This document shows positions 1-7,837 of a stretch of 64,000 nt of DNA, in pieces. Source of the stretch: Maricaulis sp048268525. Its GTDB lineage: Bacteria > Pseudomonadota > Alphaproteobacteria > Caulobacterales > Maricaulaceae. Numbering within the stretch: the first letter of the stretch is position 1; every line of letters starts with the position of its first letter. A model generated the notes under the pieces. That model was not told where the DNA came from and did not search any database. It saw nothing but the letters and a program-made list of their open reading frames with translations. The stretch covers positions 127,605-191,604 of the forward strand of contig NZ_JBLWVH010000002.1 of NCBI RefSeq assembly GCF_048268525.1, read 5' to 3'. The position numbers and the translations under genes are program-made.

Positions 1-741
1 GTGCGGGATCGCCAGTTCCGGCTCACCCAACAACTCGTGGATATTGGCCATGTTGTTGTGGGCACGTCCGTAGCTTGGTTTCAGGCGCAGGGCTTCCTCG
101 TAGAAGGTCCGGGCCTGGACCGGATCGCCACTGTCATTGATCACGGTGCCCATTGAATTCCACAGTTCGTAATCTTCCTGATTGGCATAGATGGCGGTCC
201 GAAGGATTTCCGTGGCTTCCTCGAACTTGCCGGCATCTCGGAGGACGCCGGCCAGGTTGATGGTGGCGTCAACGGCGGTCGGCGCGAGCTTGAATTGCAG
301 CCGATAAAATTTCTCGGCCGCGTCCAGCATGTTGAGCTTCCAGGCGACGAGCCCCAGCTTCTGGTAGATTTCGGCGTCATTCGGATCGATCTTCCAGGCG
401 GCCTCGAAGAAATCGAGTGCGCGTGACAATCTGCCCAGATTGTACAGCATCAAGCCAAGTACATGATTGGTGAGCGCCATGTCCGGTGCCAGAAGGTAGG
501 CCTTGTGGGCCAGTCGGGCTGCGGCGATATTGTCGCCTTCTGCAGATGTTTTCATGGCGCGCTTGGCCAGGGCTGCGACCTTCTGGAAGACCCGGCGACG
601 GTCGGCGGGGACGCGGTTCAGATGGGCATCCACGCGCACGGCCTGCCTGCCAAGCGGCACCGAGTCGCGGGTTTCGTTCTTTTCGACTTCTGCCTCGGCG
701 GAGATTTCCGCATCAAGGTCGAGCGTGCTGGCTTGTTGCAT
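1..741 (-). CDS. TPR-repeat protein, N-terminal part (possible flagellin glycosyltransferase FlmG)
   Basis: The gene is cut by the window edge; only the first 247 codons are seen. The start ATG is at 739-741 and no stop occurs down to base 1. The visible protein begins MQQASTLDLDAEISA. From about residue 60 it is made of helical tetratricopeptide repeats, with motifs such as LGLMLYNLGRLSRALDFFE, LGLVAWKLN and NSMGTVINDSGDPVQA spaced about 34 residues apart. TPRs bind protein partners. In Caulobacter the flagellin glycosyltransferase FlmG has a TPR N-terminus followed by a glycosyltransferase domain, and here the gene lies next to flbT-flaF, flagellins and pseB/pseC. FlmG is therefore the best guess, but the catalytic part is outside the window. 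The alternative is an unrelated TPR adaptor. It is divergent from flbT. Confidence 0.7.
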   Translation of the reverse strand, partial: MQQASTLDLDAEISAEAEVEKNETRDSVPLGRQAVRVDAHLNRVPADRRRVFQKVAALAKRAMKTSAEGDNIAAARLAHKAYLLAPDMALTNHVLGLMLYNLGRLSRALDFFEAAWKIDPNDAEIYQKLGLVAWKLNMLDAAEKFYRLQFKLAPTAVDATINLAGVLRDAGKFEEATEILRTAIYANQEDYELWNSMGTVINDSGDPVQARTFYEEALRLKPSYGRAHNNMANIHELLGEPELAIPH

Positions 742-789
742 GGTTATCAATCCTGCCTCGATTCTAACGGGCAAGGCAGGAGATTCGCT

Positions 790-804
790 TTAAGAACTCG
801 CTAA
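790..804. promoter_or_regulatory. Degenerate CtrA-like box in the TPR gene/flbT intergenic region
   Basis: TTAA-N7-CTAA matches the TTAA-N7-TTAA CtrA box at seven of eight positions. It sits between the divergent TPR gene (start 741) and flbT (start 915). A match this loose can occur by chance, so it is a candidate only. Confidence 0.25.
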
Positions 805-914
805 TAAGCAATGATCGTCGAGGTGTGGGCCGGAAACCATTTCTTCACCCCGTATTGCGAACGTGTGCGCAGCGACCGTCATTGATCGCGTCAATTGTCG
901 ACCGGAGGGATCAC

Positions 915-1301
915 ATGCCGCTCAAAATCTCGCTCAAACCCGGCGAGAAGTTTGTCCTGAACGGAGCCGTCATCGAGAATGGTGACCGTCGGGCCAATCT
1001 TGTGCTGCAGAACAAGGCGTCCGTCCTTCGCGAGAAAGACATTCTCCATGCCGAGGACGTCGATACGCCGGTCAAGCGCATCTATTTCCCGATCATGATG
1101 ATGTATCTGTCCGACAAGACAGATGACAAACTCTATGACGAGTTCGTGCTGCGCATGAACGAGTTCATGGGAGTTGTTTCGGATCCGCAGACCCTGGGTC
1201 TGTGTGTGAATGTCAGCCGCGATGTCATGGCGAGCGAGCACTACAAGGCGCTGCTCGGCTGTCGCAAACTGATGACCTATGAAGCCGAGAGGCTGAGCTG
1301 A
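915..1301 (+). CDS. flbT: Flagellin synthesis regulator FlbT
   Basis: A 128-residue protein beginning MPLKISLKPGEKFVLNGAV, typical of the FlbT family. In Caulobacter FlbT binds the 5' leader of flagellin mRNA and lowers its stability when flagellin is not needed, linking translation to hook completion. Central motifs RIYFPIMMMYL and the C-terminal LMTYE segment fit the family, and the length is normal. The ATG at 915 is chosen over an in-frame upstream start at 825 because GGAGGGA lies at 904-910 just before it and family members begin MPLK. The stop overlaps the flaF start by one base (TGATG), so the two are translationally coupled. Three flagellin genes follow. Confidence 0.95.
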   Translation: MPLKISLKPGEKFVLNGAVIENGDRRANLVLQNKASVLREKDILHAEDVDTPVKRIYFPIMMMYLSDKTDDKLYDEFVLRMNEFMGVVSDPQTLGLCVNVSRDVMASEHYKALLGCRKLMTYEAERLS

Positions 1302-1681
1302 TGTCCCTTCAAGCCTACCAGAAGTCCGCTGCCCGGGCGGAAGACCCGCGTGCGACCGAATACCGTTTGTTCGCCCAGGTCACGCGTTCGCTCATGAACG
1401 CCAAGACGCTTCCGATGGAAGCGGTCAAGGACCGGGCCTCCGCCATCGACTGGAACCGTCGTGTCTGGAGCAATCTGGCGCTCGATTGTGCCAGTCAGGA
1501 CAACAAGCTTCCTGAAGCCCTGCGGGCCGCGATCATTTCACTGTCCATTTTCGTTTCAAAGCACGGCAGCCATGCCATGCGCAATCCGGAGGCGATCGAT
1601 GATCTGGTCGATATCAACCGGACGGTGATGCAGGGACTGATGCCGCAGGCTTCCGCGGGTGCGGGGCAAGCGGTGGGGTAA
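1301..1681 (+). CDS. flaF: Flagellar biosynthesis regulator FlaF
   Basis: A 126-residue protein, MSLQAYQKSAARAEDPRATEYRLFAQVTRSL, matching the FlaF family of alphaproteobacteria. FlaF is a small helical cytoplasmic protein needed for flagellin export or synthesis and works with FlbT: FlaF favours and FlbT restrains flagellin production. The family core WNRRVWSNLALDCAS and the ISLSIFVSKH segment are visible. Its ATG overlaps the flbT stop by one base, so the pair form one operon. A strong intrinsic terminator follows at 1717, separating the operon from the first flagellin gene. Confidence 0.94.
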   Translation: MSLQAYQKSAARAEDPRATEYRLFAQVTRSLMNAKTLPMEAVKDRASAIDWNRRVWSNLALDCASQDNKLPEALRAAIISLSIFVSKHGSHAMRNPEAIDDLVDINRTVMQGLMPQASAGAGQAVG

Positions 1682-1684
1682 CAA

Positions 1685-1709
1685 TTGCCGACAGGGCAAT
1701 AACGGCAGG
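1685..1709. promoter_or_regulatory. FlbD/ftr-like element upstream of flagellin gene 1
   Basis: TTGCCG (1685), GGGCAAT (1694) and CGGCAGG (1703) form a cluster of GGCAA/TTGCC half-elements about 100 bases upstream of the sigma-54 promoter at 1792. The same CGGCAA...TTGCCG pattern lies upstream of the other sigma-54 promoters in this window. In Caulobacter the activator FlbD binds such ftr sites. The assignment is by motif and position only, and this is the weakest copy. Confidence 0.4.
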
Positions 1710-1716
1710 CAGAATC

Positions 1717-1746
1717 AGGCACCCTCTCCCGAGGGTGCCTTTTTTA
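1717..1746 (+). terminator. Intrinsic terminator of flbT-flaF
   Basis: A perfect 10-bp stem (AGGCACCCTC / GAGGGTGCCT) with a four-base TCCC loop is followed by a run of T at 1740-1745. It lies 36 bases after the flaF stop and before the flagellin promoter. Confidence 0.9.
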
Positions 1747-1791
1747 ATATCCTAAAGCATTGAAAAGTCGCGCTTATCCGGCGGCCATGCG

Positions 1792-1807
1792 CGGCATGGC
1801 GCTTGCG
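1792..1807 (+). promoter_or_regulatory. Sigma-54 promoter of flagellin gene 1
   Basis: CGGCAT-GGCGC-TTGCG has GG at 1793-1794 and GC at 1805-1806, exactly 10 bases apart, close to consensus TGGCAC-N5-TTGC. It lies about 75 bases before the flagellin start, giving a leader long enough for FlbT control. Confidence 0.7.
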
Positions 1808-1880
1808 ATGCCATGTGCGGGCAAAACGCTCGCGGCTGAAAAATTCAGCCTTAAACGCATCCAGAATGGAGAGCAAAAAA

Positions 1881-2708
1881 ATGGCACTTTCTGTCAACAC
1901 CAACGCTGGGGCGATGATCGCCCTGCAGAATCTGAACAAGACGAACATGGACATGAACGAGGTTCAGAACCGCATCAATACCGGGCTGGAAGTGGCCAGT
2001 GCCAAGGACAATGGTGGTGTTTACGCCATTGCCCAGCGCATGCGCTCCCAGGTCAACGGGTATGGTGTGGTCGAGCAAAGTCTCAACCTCGCCGCGTCTG
2101 TCACCGATGTGGCTCTGGCTGCCGGTGAGGCAATTTCAGATATTCTGATCGAAATGAAGGAGAAGGCGCTCGCGGCATCTGACTCATCGCTTGATGCAGC
2201 CTCCCGGACGGCACTGAATGAAGACTTCAAGGCCCTGCGGGATCAGATCGCAACGATCACTTCTAACGCGGAATTTAACGGCACCAACCTGATCAACGGC
2301 ACGGTGACCTCGATTTCCGCACTGGCCAATTCGGACGGCTCCAACACGATTCTCATCTCCGACCAGAACTTTACTCTGGCCGGTGGTACCGTGACGGTGG
2401 CGGCCGCGGCTTCCTTCGCTTCGGCTGGTGATGCGTCAACACTCGTCACCACGATCGAGACCTCTCTCGACAATCTGAACACCTCGCTGGCGAAGCTCGG
2501 TACGGCATCGAAATCCCTCGAAATACACAAGGGTTTCGTGTCCCGCCTGAGTGATACGCTGGAGCAGGGAATTGGCAATTTGGTCGATGCCGACCTGGCC
2601 AAGGAAAGCGCAAGACTCCAGTCGCTGCAGGTCAAGCAGCAGCTGGGTGTCCAGGCGCTCTCCATCGCCAACCAGGCGCCGCAGACCATCCTGTCGTTCT
2701 TCGGCTAA
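1881..2708 (+). CDS. Flagellin (copy 1)
   Basis: A 275-residue flagellin, the filament subunit exported through the flagellar type III apparatus and polymerised outside the cell. The N-terminal D0/D1 helices read MALSVNTNAGAMIALQNLNK, and the C-terminal D0 ends LGVQALSIANQAPQTILSFF. The central domain is small, as in Caulobacter flagellins. The ATG at 1881 is chosen over an in-frame start at 1803 because GGAGAG lies at 1868-1873 and flagellins start at this motif. It is very similar to copy 2 and less like copy 3. Its own sigma-54 promoter lies at 1792 and a terminator at 2719. Serines and threonines in the centre are possible glycosylation sites, given the nearby pse genes. Confidence 0.96.
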   Translation: MALSVNTNAGAMIALQNLNKTNMDMNEVQNRINTGLEVASAKDNGGVYAIAQRMRSQVNGYGVVEQSLNLAASVTDVALAAGEAISDILIEMKEKALAASDSSLDAASRTALNEDFKALRDQIATITSNAEFNGTNLINGTVTSISALANSDGSNTILISDQNFTLAGGTVTVAAAASFASAGDASTLVTTIETSLDNLNTSLAKLGTASKSLEIHKGFVSRLSDTLEQGIGNLVDADLAKESARLQSLQVKQQLGVQALSIANQAPQTILSFFG

Positions 2709-2718
2709 GTTCGTCCGG

Positions 2719-2755
2719 CCGGGATCGCCTCTTTGGCGGTCCCGGTCATTTTTTT
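2719..2755 (+). terminator. Intrinsic terminator of flagellin gene 1
   Basis: An 11-bp GC-rich stem (CCGGGATCGCC / GGCGGTCCCGG, one G-T pair) with a TCTTT loop is followed by CA and seven T residues. It lies just after the flagellin stop codon. Confidence 0.9.
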
Positions 2756-2823
2756 CAGTTTCGCCGGCGCTGGCGCAGACGCATGCCTGCAATCCGCCAT
2801 TAACCTGATATTAATCATAAAAT

Positions 2824-2920
2824 TTTGCCGACCGGCAGAAATTTCCTAGCAAAATTCGCCTATGAACCGGCAAAATTTGCCGCCCAAATGGTTACTGGGC
2901 AAAGATTGACTCGGCAAAAA
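2824..2920. promoter_or_regulatory. Cluster of FlbD/ftr-like elements upstream of flagellin gene 2
   Basis: Several GGCAA/TTGCC motifs are packed here. There is TTTGCCGACCGGCAG at 2824-2838, the perfect 7-1-7 inverted repeat CGGCAAAATTTGCCG at 2868-2882, GGGCAAAG at 2897 and CGGCAAAAA at 2912. The sigma-54 promoter starts at 2973, 50-150 bases downstream, the position expected for an enhancer-binding activator such as FlbD. Apart from these elements and the terminator, the 352-base gap 2709-3060 holds only the promoter and leader. Confidence 0.65.
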
Positions 2921-2972
2921 CAGTCCTACGAATCACGCGACTCCGAGTTAACCCTTGTGGTCAATGTCCAAT

Positions 2973-2988
2973 TGGCACCGCGCTTGCT
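2973..2988 (+). promoter_or_regulatory. Sigma-54 promoter of flagellin gene 2
   Basis: TGGCAC-CGCGC-TTGCT is a perfect match to the sigma-54 consensus TGGCAC-N5-TTGCW. The GG and GC elements are 10 bases apart. The start codon is 72 bases downstream. Confidence 0.93.
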
Positions 2989-3060
2989 CTTTCCTTGGCA
3001 GGGTCAGAAGACCCGGCGGGCAGAACGTCCGTACATCACCAGAATGGAAAGGGCCAAGAA

Positions 3061-3885
3061 ATGGCTACAATCAACACGAATGCCGGCGCCATGGTTGCGC
3101 TGCAGAACCTCAATCAGACCAACCGCGACATGGAGCAAGTCCAGAGCCGCATCAACACCGGTCTGGCTGTGGCATCCGCCAAGGATAACGGCGGCGTTTA
3201 CGCGATTGCCCAGAAGATGCGTTCTGACGTCAACGGCTATGCCGCTGTCGGCAACTCGCTCGATCTGGCTGCTTCCACCACCGACGTGGCCCTCGCCGCC
3301 GGTGAAGCAATTGGCGATATCCTGATCGAGATGAAGGAAAAGGCCCTGGCTGCTTCCGACTCGTCTCTCGATACGGCGTCCCGTACGGCCCTGAACGAAG
3401 ACTTCAAGGCCCTTCGCGACCAGATCTCCACAATCGTCGACAATGCCGAATTCAATGGCACGAACCTGATCAACAACTCGGTTACGTCCATTTCGGCCCT
3501 GGCCAATGCTGACGGCTCCAACACGATCACGATCTCTGACCAGAACTTCTCTCTGGGCGGCGGCAATGTGACCGTTGCGGCTACGGCTTCCTTCGCATCT
3601 GCTGGCGACGCTTCCACGCTCGTCGCCACGATCGAAACCTCGCTCGACAACCTGAACGCATCGCTGGCCAAGCTCGGCACCGCGTCCAGCTCGCTCGAGA
3701 TCCACAAGGGTTTCGTCGGCAAGCTGTCTGACGCCCTGGAAAAGGGTATCGGCAACCTGGTCGATGCGGACCTGGCCAAAGAGAGTGCGCGTCTTCAGTC
3801 CCTGCAGGTCAAGCAACAGCTTGGCGTCCAGGCCCTGTCGATCGCCAACTCGGCACCCAGCACGATCCTGGGCTACTTCCGTTAA
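3061..3885 (+). CDS. Flagellin (copy 2)
   Basis: A 274-residue flagellin beginning MATINTNAGAMVALQNLNQ and ending LGVQALSIANSAPSTILGYF. It has D0/D1 helices at both ends and the same short centre as copy 1, including the shared motif GTNLIN. The ATG at 3061 follows GGAAAGG at 3046-3052; an upstream in-frame start at 2995 would precede any plausible mRNA start (the sigma-54 promoter is at 2973-2988). Of the three genes it has the best promoter and the richest cluster of activator-like sites, so it may be the major filament subunit (inference). Copies 1 and 2 are alike enough to suggest recent duplication or gene conversion. Confidence 0.96.
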   Translation: MATINTNAGAMVALQNLNQTNRDMEQVQSRINTGLAVASAKDNGGVYAIAQKMRSDVNGYAAVGNSLDLAASTTDVALAAGEAIGDILIEMKEKALAASDSSLDTASRTALNEDFKALRDQISTIVDNAEFNGTNLINNSVTSISALANADGSNTITISDQNFSLGGGNVTVAATASFASAGDASTLVATIETSLDNLNASLAKLGTASSSLEIHKGFVGKLSDALEKGIGNLVDADLAKESARLQSLQVKQQLGVQALSIANSAPSTILGYFR

Positions 3886-3894
3886 TCACGGACT

Positions 3895-3921
3895 GGATGG
3901 CGGAGCCTCGCTCCGCCATCC
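3895..3921 (+). terminator. Strong hairpin after flagellin gene 2
   Basis: A perfect 11-bp stem (GGATGGCGGAG / CTCCGCCATCC) with a CCTCG loop lies 9 bases after the flagellin stop and 63 bases before flaG. No T-run follows, so it may act as an mRNA 3'-end stabiliser or partial terminator that lowers flaG expression relative to flagellin. Confidence 0.55.
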
Positions 3922-3984
3922 GCCTCCGCGGTTGACGCGAACAACTAGTGAGGCGCTGATGCCTCCGCGTCAGCGAAAGTTCAA

Positions 3985-4350
3985 ATGGCAGAAACGGGGT
4001 TCAATCCGAAATCTGTTCCAGTGGCGCCCATCACCGAGAACAGAAATGTAGCTGTAGACCGCCCACGCGATGCCGTGCGGCGGGTCGAGCCCGTTCTGGA
4101 CAGCGATCGTACCGCGACCGACCGGAATGCGACTTCGGATCGTTCCGCCGACATCGAGCGCCTGGCGGCGGAGAGCCTGAGCAACTCGCGTCTGAAAATC
4201 CTTCAGGACAACGCCTCTGGCCAATACATCTATCTGATGATCGATCAGGATACCGGTGAGACTGTGCGACGCTGGCCGCCGGAAAAGCATGCTGACCTGA
4301 TGGAATACCTGCGTACCCGCTCGGCCGGCATTGTTGACCAGCGCGCCTGA
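3985..4350 (+). CDS. flaG: FlaG family protein
   Basis: A 121-residue protein. The C-terminal half carries the FlaG signature LKILQDNASGQYIYLMIDQ followed by DTGETVRRWPPEK. The first 60 residues are polar and probably disordered, with many Arg-Asp dipeptides. FlaG proteins are small flagellar proteins that affect filament length; their exact role is not settled. The gene follows flagellin 2 in the same direction with no promoter seen between them, so it is probably co-transcribed past the hairpin at 3895. The ribosome site before the ATG at 3985 is weak (GAAAG), consistent with low expression. Confidence 0.88.
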   Translation: MAETGFNPKSVPVAPITENRNVAVDRPRDAVRRVEPVLDSDRTATDRNATSDRSADIERLAAESLSNSRLKILQDNASGQYIYLMIDQDTGETVRRWPPEKHADLMEYLRTRSAGIVDQRA

Positions 4351-4386
4351 GCGCGTTCCGATCCAGCGACAGGTGGCACCACAACC

Positions 4387-4425
4387 CGGCAAAATTTGAC
4401 CACCCGGGCATATGTGCCCCGGCAA
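4387..4425. promoter_or_regulatory. FlbD/ftr-like elements upstream of flagellin gene 3
   Basis: CGGCAAAATTTGACC at 4387-4401 differs little from the perfect inverted repeat at 2868, and CCCCGGCAAT follows at 4416-4425. Both lie about 90-120 bases upstream of the sigma-54 promoter at 4509. Confidence 0.6.
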
Positions 4426-4508
4426 TCCCTGGTGGTCACATCCCCGCCGCGCGGCCTGGGCCTTCCTTATCCAATTGAATTATCGTACTTTTTTACGGCG
4501 TTCCAAAA

Positions 4509-4524
4509 CGGCACGCCTCTTGCG
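4509..4524 (+). promoter_or_regulatory. Sigma-54 promoter of flagellin gene 3
   Basis: CGGCAC-GCCTC-TTGCG matches consensus except the first base. GG at 4510-4511 and GC at 4522-4523 are 10 bases apart. The start codon is 58 bases downstream. Confidence 0.85.
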
Positions 4525-4581
4525 CATACCGGTTCGAACAGCCGCTGAATGGCGGTTACTGAGAACGCGGGAGAATGTCGC

Positions 4582-5415
4582 ATGACCATGAGCGTCCACA
4601 CCAATACCGGAGCAATGATCGCTCTTCAGAACCTGAACAAGACCAATGACGACATGTTGGGCGTTCAGAACCGGATCAATACCGGCCTGAAAATTGGCGG
4701 CGCGAAGGATAACGCTGCCATCTATGCCGTTGCCCAGGGCATGCGCGCAGACATTCGCGCACTGGAAGCCGTGCAGAGCGGTCTCGACCGGGCCTCGACA
4801 ATTGGTGATGTCGCCCTGGCCGCTGGCGAGTCGATCTCTGATCTTCTTGTTCAGATGCGTGAGAAGGCGACGGCAGCGATGGACCCGTCGCTCGATACTT
4901 TCTCCCGCGCGGCCTACGACTCCGATTTCAAGGCTCTGCTCGATCAGATCAGCGGCATTCTCCAGAACGCGGAGTTTGATGGTGCCAACATTCTTGACGG
5001 CTCGATCTCGAGCGGCATCGAATTCCTGGCCGATGCCGACGCGGCACGGTCGGTGACGCTCAAGTCGCAGGACATGAGTATTGGCGGCGCCATCCTGACG
5101 ATTGCAGCGACGGCCAGCCTCGGTTCTGTGACTCTCGCGACCAATGCGGTAGCGGCTATCAAGACGTCGCTGGAGAACGTCAACCAGTCGCTTGCCAATC
5201 TCGGCTCCGACACCAAGAAACTGGAAGCCCATTCCAATTTCGTCGGCAAGCTGATGGACTCGCTGACCCGCGGTGTCGGTGACCTCGTCGATGCCGACCT
5301 CGCGGTCGAAAGTGCAAAACTGCAGGCCCTGCAGGTCAAGCAGCAACTGGGGGTCCAGGCCTTGTCGATCGCCAATGGCCAGCCTCAGATCATCCTCAAC
5401 CTGTTCGGCGGTTAA
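4582..5415 (+). CDS. Flagellin (copy 3, divergent)
   Basis: A 277-residue flagellin beginning MTMSVHTNTGAMIALQNLNK and ending LGVQALSIANGQPQIILNLF. It keeps the D0/D1 helices but differs from copies 1 and 2 through the centre: it has GANILDGSISSG where the others have the GTNLIN motif, and an extra basic KKLEAHS segment. The ATG at 4582 is chosen because GGGAGA at 4569-4574 is seven bases upstream; an internal ATG at 4588 and an upstream start at 4549 are less well placed. Multi-flagellin species build the filament from several subunits in order, so this may be a proximal or minor subunit (inference). Confidence 0.95.
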   Translation: MTMSVHTNTGAMIALQNLNKTNDDMLGVQNRINTGLKIGGAKDNAAIYAVAQGMRADIRALEAVQSGLDRASTIGDVALAAGESISDLLVQMREKATAAMDPSLDTFSRAAYDSDFKALLDQISGILQNAEFDGANILDGSISSGIEFLADADAARSVTLKSQDMSIGGAILTIAATASLGSVTLATNAVAAIKTSLENVNQSLANLGSDTKKLEAHSNFVGKLMDSLTRGVGDLVDADLAVESAKLQALQVKQQLGVQALSIANGQPQIILNLFGG

Positions 5416-5444
5416 CCCGCCCACCCACCTCCACCACCACGGCG

Positions 5445-5478
5445 CGGCCTCCGGTTCTCCGGGGGCCGTTTCCGTTTG
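5445..5478 (+). terminator. Probable terminator after flagellin gene 3
   Basis: A 10-bp stem (CGGCCTCCGG / CCGGGGGCCG, one wobble pair) with a TTCT loop is followed by TTTCCGTTT. The T-run is interrupted, so termination may be partial. Confidence 0.6.
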
Positions 5479-5553
5479 AGCGACTCAATCCATCATTTCC
5501 GTCATCATGGCGGTTGAGAGTTGCCTCGCCGGGATCCGCAGGGAGTATTGCTC

Positions 5554-6720
5554 ATGCCCAAAAGGTTTCTGCCCTATGGCCGCCAATCGATCGACGAAAC
5601 CGATATCAAGGCTGTGGTTGACGTCCTGCGCAGCGATTGGCTGACCACAGGCCCCACAATCGATGCCCTGGAGGCCGAGTTCGCCGGCATAGTCGGCGCG
5701 GAGCATGCGGTCGCCTGCTCAAACGGGACCACGGCCCTTCATCTCGCCCTGGCGGCGGAAGGGGTTGGGCCCGGTGATACCTGTATCGTTCCGGCAATAA
5801 CCTTCATGGCCACCGCCAATGCGGCGCTCTATTGCGGCGCCGATGTCGTGTTCGCCGATGTGGACCCAGACACCGGATTGATGACGCCGGACAGTCTCGC
5901 TGCGGCGCTGGAGCGCGCTGGCGGCAAGGCCCGCGCCGTCCTGCCTGTCCACCTGGCCGGGCAGTGCGAAGCCATGGACGACCTCGCCGCGATTGCCGGC
6001 AGGTCAGGCGCGGTAGTGGTCGAGGATGCCTGCCATGCAGTCGGCTCGCGCTGGAAAGGACAGCGTGTTGGCGGTTGTCTCCATTCACGGGCAGCCTGTT
6101 TCTCATTCCATCCGGTCAAGACCATCGCGGCCGGAGAGGGCGGCATGGTGACGACGAATGACCCCGAATTGGCGCGCCGTTTGCGCCAGTTGCGCAGCCA
6201 TGGCATCGAGCGGGACGCCGCGCGCCATCAGCGCCGGGACGATGAGCCCTGGTGGCACGAGATGCAGGTCCTCGGCTGGAACTACCGCCTCAGCGACATT
6301 CAGGCGGCCCTGGCCTTGTCGCAACTGCATCGGCTTGACAGTTTTGCGAGCCGGCGCACAGCTCTGTCGCGGGCCTATGACGTGGCGTTGGCGGACGCTG
6401 GCATACCGGTCGCGCCGCTCGCTCGGACCCCTGACTGTGAACCGTGCCTGCACCTCTACCCGGTCCGGATCGACTTCGACGGGATCGGGCAAAGCCGCGC
6501 CTCGGTGATGTCGGGCCTGGCCGAGCAGGGCGTTGGTAGCCAGGTGCATTACATTCCGGTCAACCAGCAGCCTTATTACATCGCCCGCTATGGTCGGCAG
6601 GTCCTGCCAGGTGCGCAGTCCTACTATCAGCGCACACTGTCGCTACCGCTCTATGTCGACATGCTCGATGAGGATCCGGCCCATGTGGTCGATGCCCTTG
6701 CGAGGGTCGTGAGCCGCTAG
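5554..6720 (+). CDS. pseC: UDP-4-keto-sugar aminotransferase PseC (FlmB)
   Basis: A 388-residue DegT/DnrJ/EryC1-type PLP-dependent aminotransferase. It fits PseC, which aminates the 4-keto sugar made by PseB in the pseudaminic-acid pathway that supplies flagellin glycosylation; Caulobacter calls it FlmB. Visible family motifs are the substrate region SDWLTTGP, SNGTTALHLA, the PLP-binding VEDACHAVGS, and the Schiff-base lysine in FSFHPVKT (Lys189). The start at 5554 follows GGGAG by eight bases and gives the standard opening FLPYGRQSIDETDIKAVVDV. It is convergent with pseB: the two stop codons share one CTAG at 6717-6720. The remaining pse genes are not in the window. Confidence 0.9.
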   Translation: MPKRFLPYGRQSIDETDIKAVVDVLRSDWLTTGPTIDALEAEFAGIVGAEHAVACSNGTTALHLALAAEGVGPGDTCIVPAITFMATANAALYCGADVVFADVDPDTGLMTPDSLAAALERAGGKARAVLPVHLAGQCEAMDDLAAIAGRSGAVVVEDACHAVGSRWKGQRVGGCLHSRAACFSFHPVKTIAAGEGGMVTTNDPELARRLRQLRSHGIERDAARHQRRDDEPWWHEMQVLGWNYRLSDIQAALALSQLHRLDSFASRRTALSRAYDVALADAGIPVAPLARTPDCEPCLHLYPVRIDFDGIGQSRASVMSGLAEQGVGSQVHYIPVNQQPYYIARYGRQVLPGAQSYYQRTLSLPLYVDMLDEDPAHVVDALARVVSR

Positions 6721-7790
6721 GCTGCCGCTGCCATGCCGATCAACTGGCGCAGTGCCGCATCGGTCAGCTGCTCGGGATTGGTATTGGACGCGTAATTGAA
6801 GCCGTCGGGAACGAGGTGGCCACCGCTGGCAAGGTACCGGGCCGTCACCTTGGCGCCATGGGCGGGCAGGATCGCAAACCGGTCGTCCAGCTCGATTGTG
6901 GTACGGGCATCGTCTTCCGGGATCATGATTTCGTGCAGCTTTTCGCCGGGACGGATGCCGATCACCTTGTGTGGCAGGTGCGGCGCCATGGTGCGGGCCA
7001 GATCGGCTGTACTCATCGAGGGGATCTTGGGGACGAAGATCTCGCCGCCATGGGCCATGGACAGGCTGGACAACACGAAATTGACGCCCTGCTCAAGCGT
7101 GATCCAGAACCGCGTCATGCGCGGGTCGGTGATCGGCAATTCCTTGGCGCCATTGTCGATCAGGCGGCGGAAATAGGGAATGACCGAACCGCGCGAGCCG
7201 ACGACATTGCCGTATCGCACCACCGAGAAGACCGGACCGCCTTCACCGCCCATGTGCTGGGCGGCCGTGAATATTTTATCCGCCGCCAGTTTCGAGGCGC
7301 CGTAGAGATTGATCGGGTTGGCGGCCTTGTCGGTCGACAGGGCGCAGACATGTTTGACGCCGCGCTTGATGGCGGCGCGCACGACATTCTCGGCACCCAT
7401 GACATTGGTCTTGATGCATTCGAACGGATTGTATTCGGCGATCGGGACATGCTTCAGCGCGGCTGCGTGAATGACGATGTCGACATCGCGCATCGCCTGG
7501 TCGAGCCTCGATTCATCGCGAACATCGCCGATGAAATAGCGCAGGAAGGGATAGTCGCTGGGCGAAAAATCCTGAGCCATTTCATACTGTTTCAGCTCAT
7601 CGCGCGAGAAGATGATCAGCTTTTTCGGCTTGTACTCGGCGCAGATGGTCTCGGTCAGCTTGCGGCCGAACGAACCCGTCCCGCCGGTGACGAGAATGGT
7701 TTTGCCGTCGAGCGGCATGCGTGGGTCGAGGAAGGAGCGTTGGTTCATCATTTCCTCGAAAGACGCTTCGGGCACTGTCTTGTCTGACAT
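6717..7790 (-). CDS. pseB: UDP-N-acetylglucosamine 4,6-dehydratase (inverting) PseB (FlmA)
   Basis: A 357-residue extended short-chain dehydrogenase of the PseB/FlmA type, catalysing the first step of pseudaminic-acid synthesis from UDP-GlcNAc. Visible motifs are the NAD(P)-binding ILVTGGTGSFG, the FSRDELKQYEM region, the active-site YGASKLAADK (YxxxK) and SVVRYGNVVGSRGSVIP, all diagnostic of this subfamily. The ATG at 7788-7790 is chosen. About 28 residues precede the Rossmann motif, more than in most homologues, so the real start could be the internal Met of MPLDGKTILV. It is convergent with pseC rather than in one operon with it, which is unusual for these partners. Confidence 0.92.
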   Translation of the reverse strand: MSDKTVPEASFEEMMNQRSFLDPRMPLDGKTILVTGGTGSFGRKLTETICAEYKPKKLIIFSRDELKQYEMAQDFSPSDYPFLRYFIGDVRDESRLDQAMRDVDIVIHAAALKHVPIAEYNPFECIKTNVMGAENVVRAAIKRGVKHVCALSTDKAANPINLYGASKLAADKIFTAAQHMGGEGGPVFSVVRYGNVVGSRGSVIPYFRRLIDNGAKELPITDPRMTRFWITLEQGVNFVLSSLSMAHGGEIFVPKIPSMSTADLARTMAPHLPHKVIGIRPGEKLHEIMIPEDDARTTIELDDRFAILPAHGAKVTARYLASGGHLVPDGFNYASNTNPEQLTDAALRQLIGMAAAA

Positions 7791-7837
7791 GCGGGCCTCG
7801 CGATTCGTATCCAGTGTCCGACGCTGCGCTGCCAAGG

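Noticed and set aside
2824..2920. Clustered GGCAAA/TTTGCC repeats as a CRISPR or origin
   Set aside because: Spacing is irregular and the elements sit before a perfect sigma-54 promoter, which fits activator sites.
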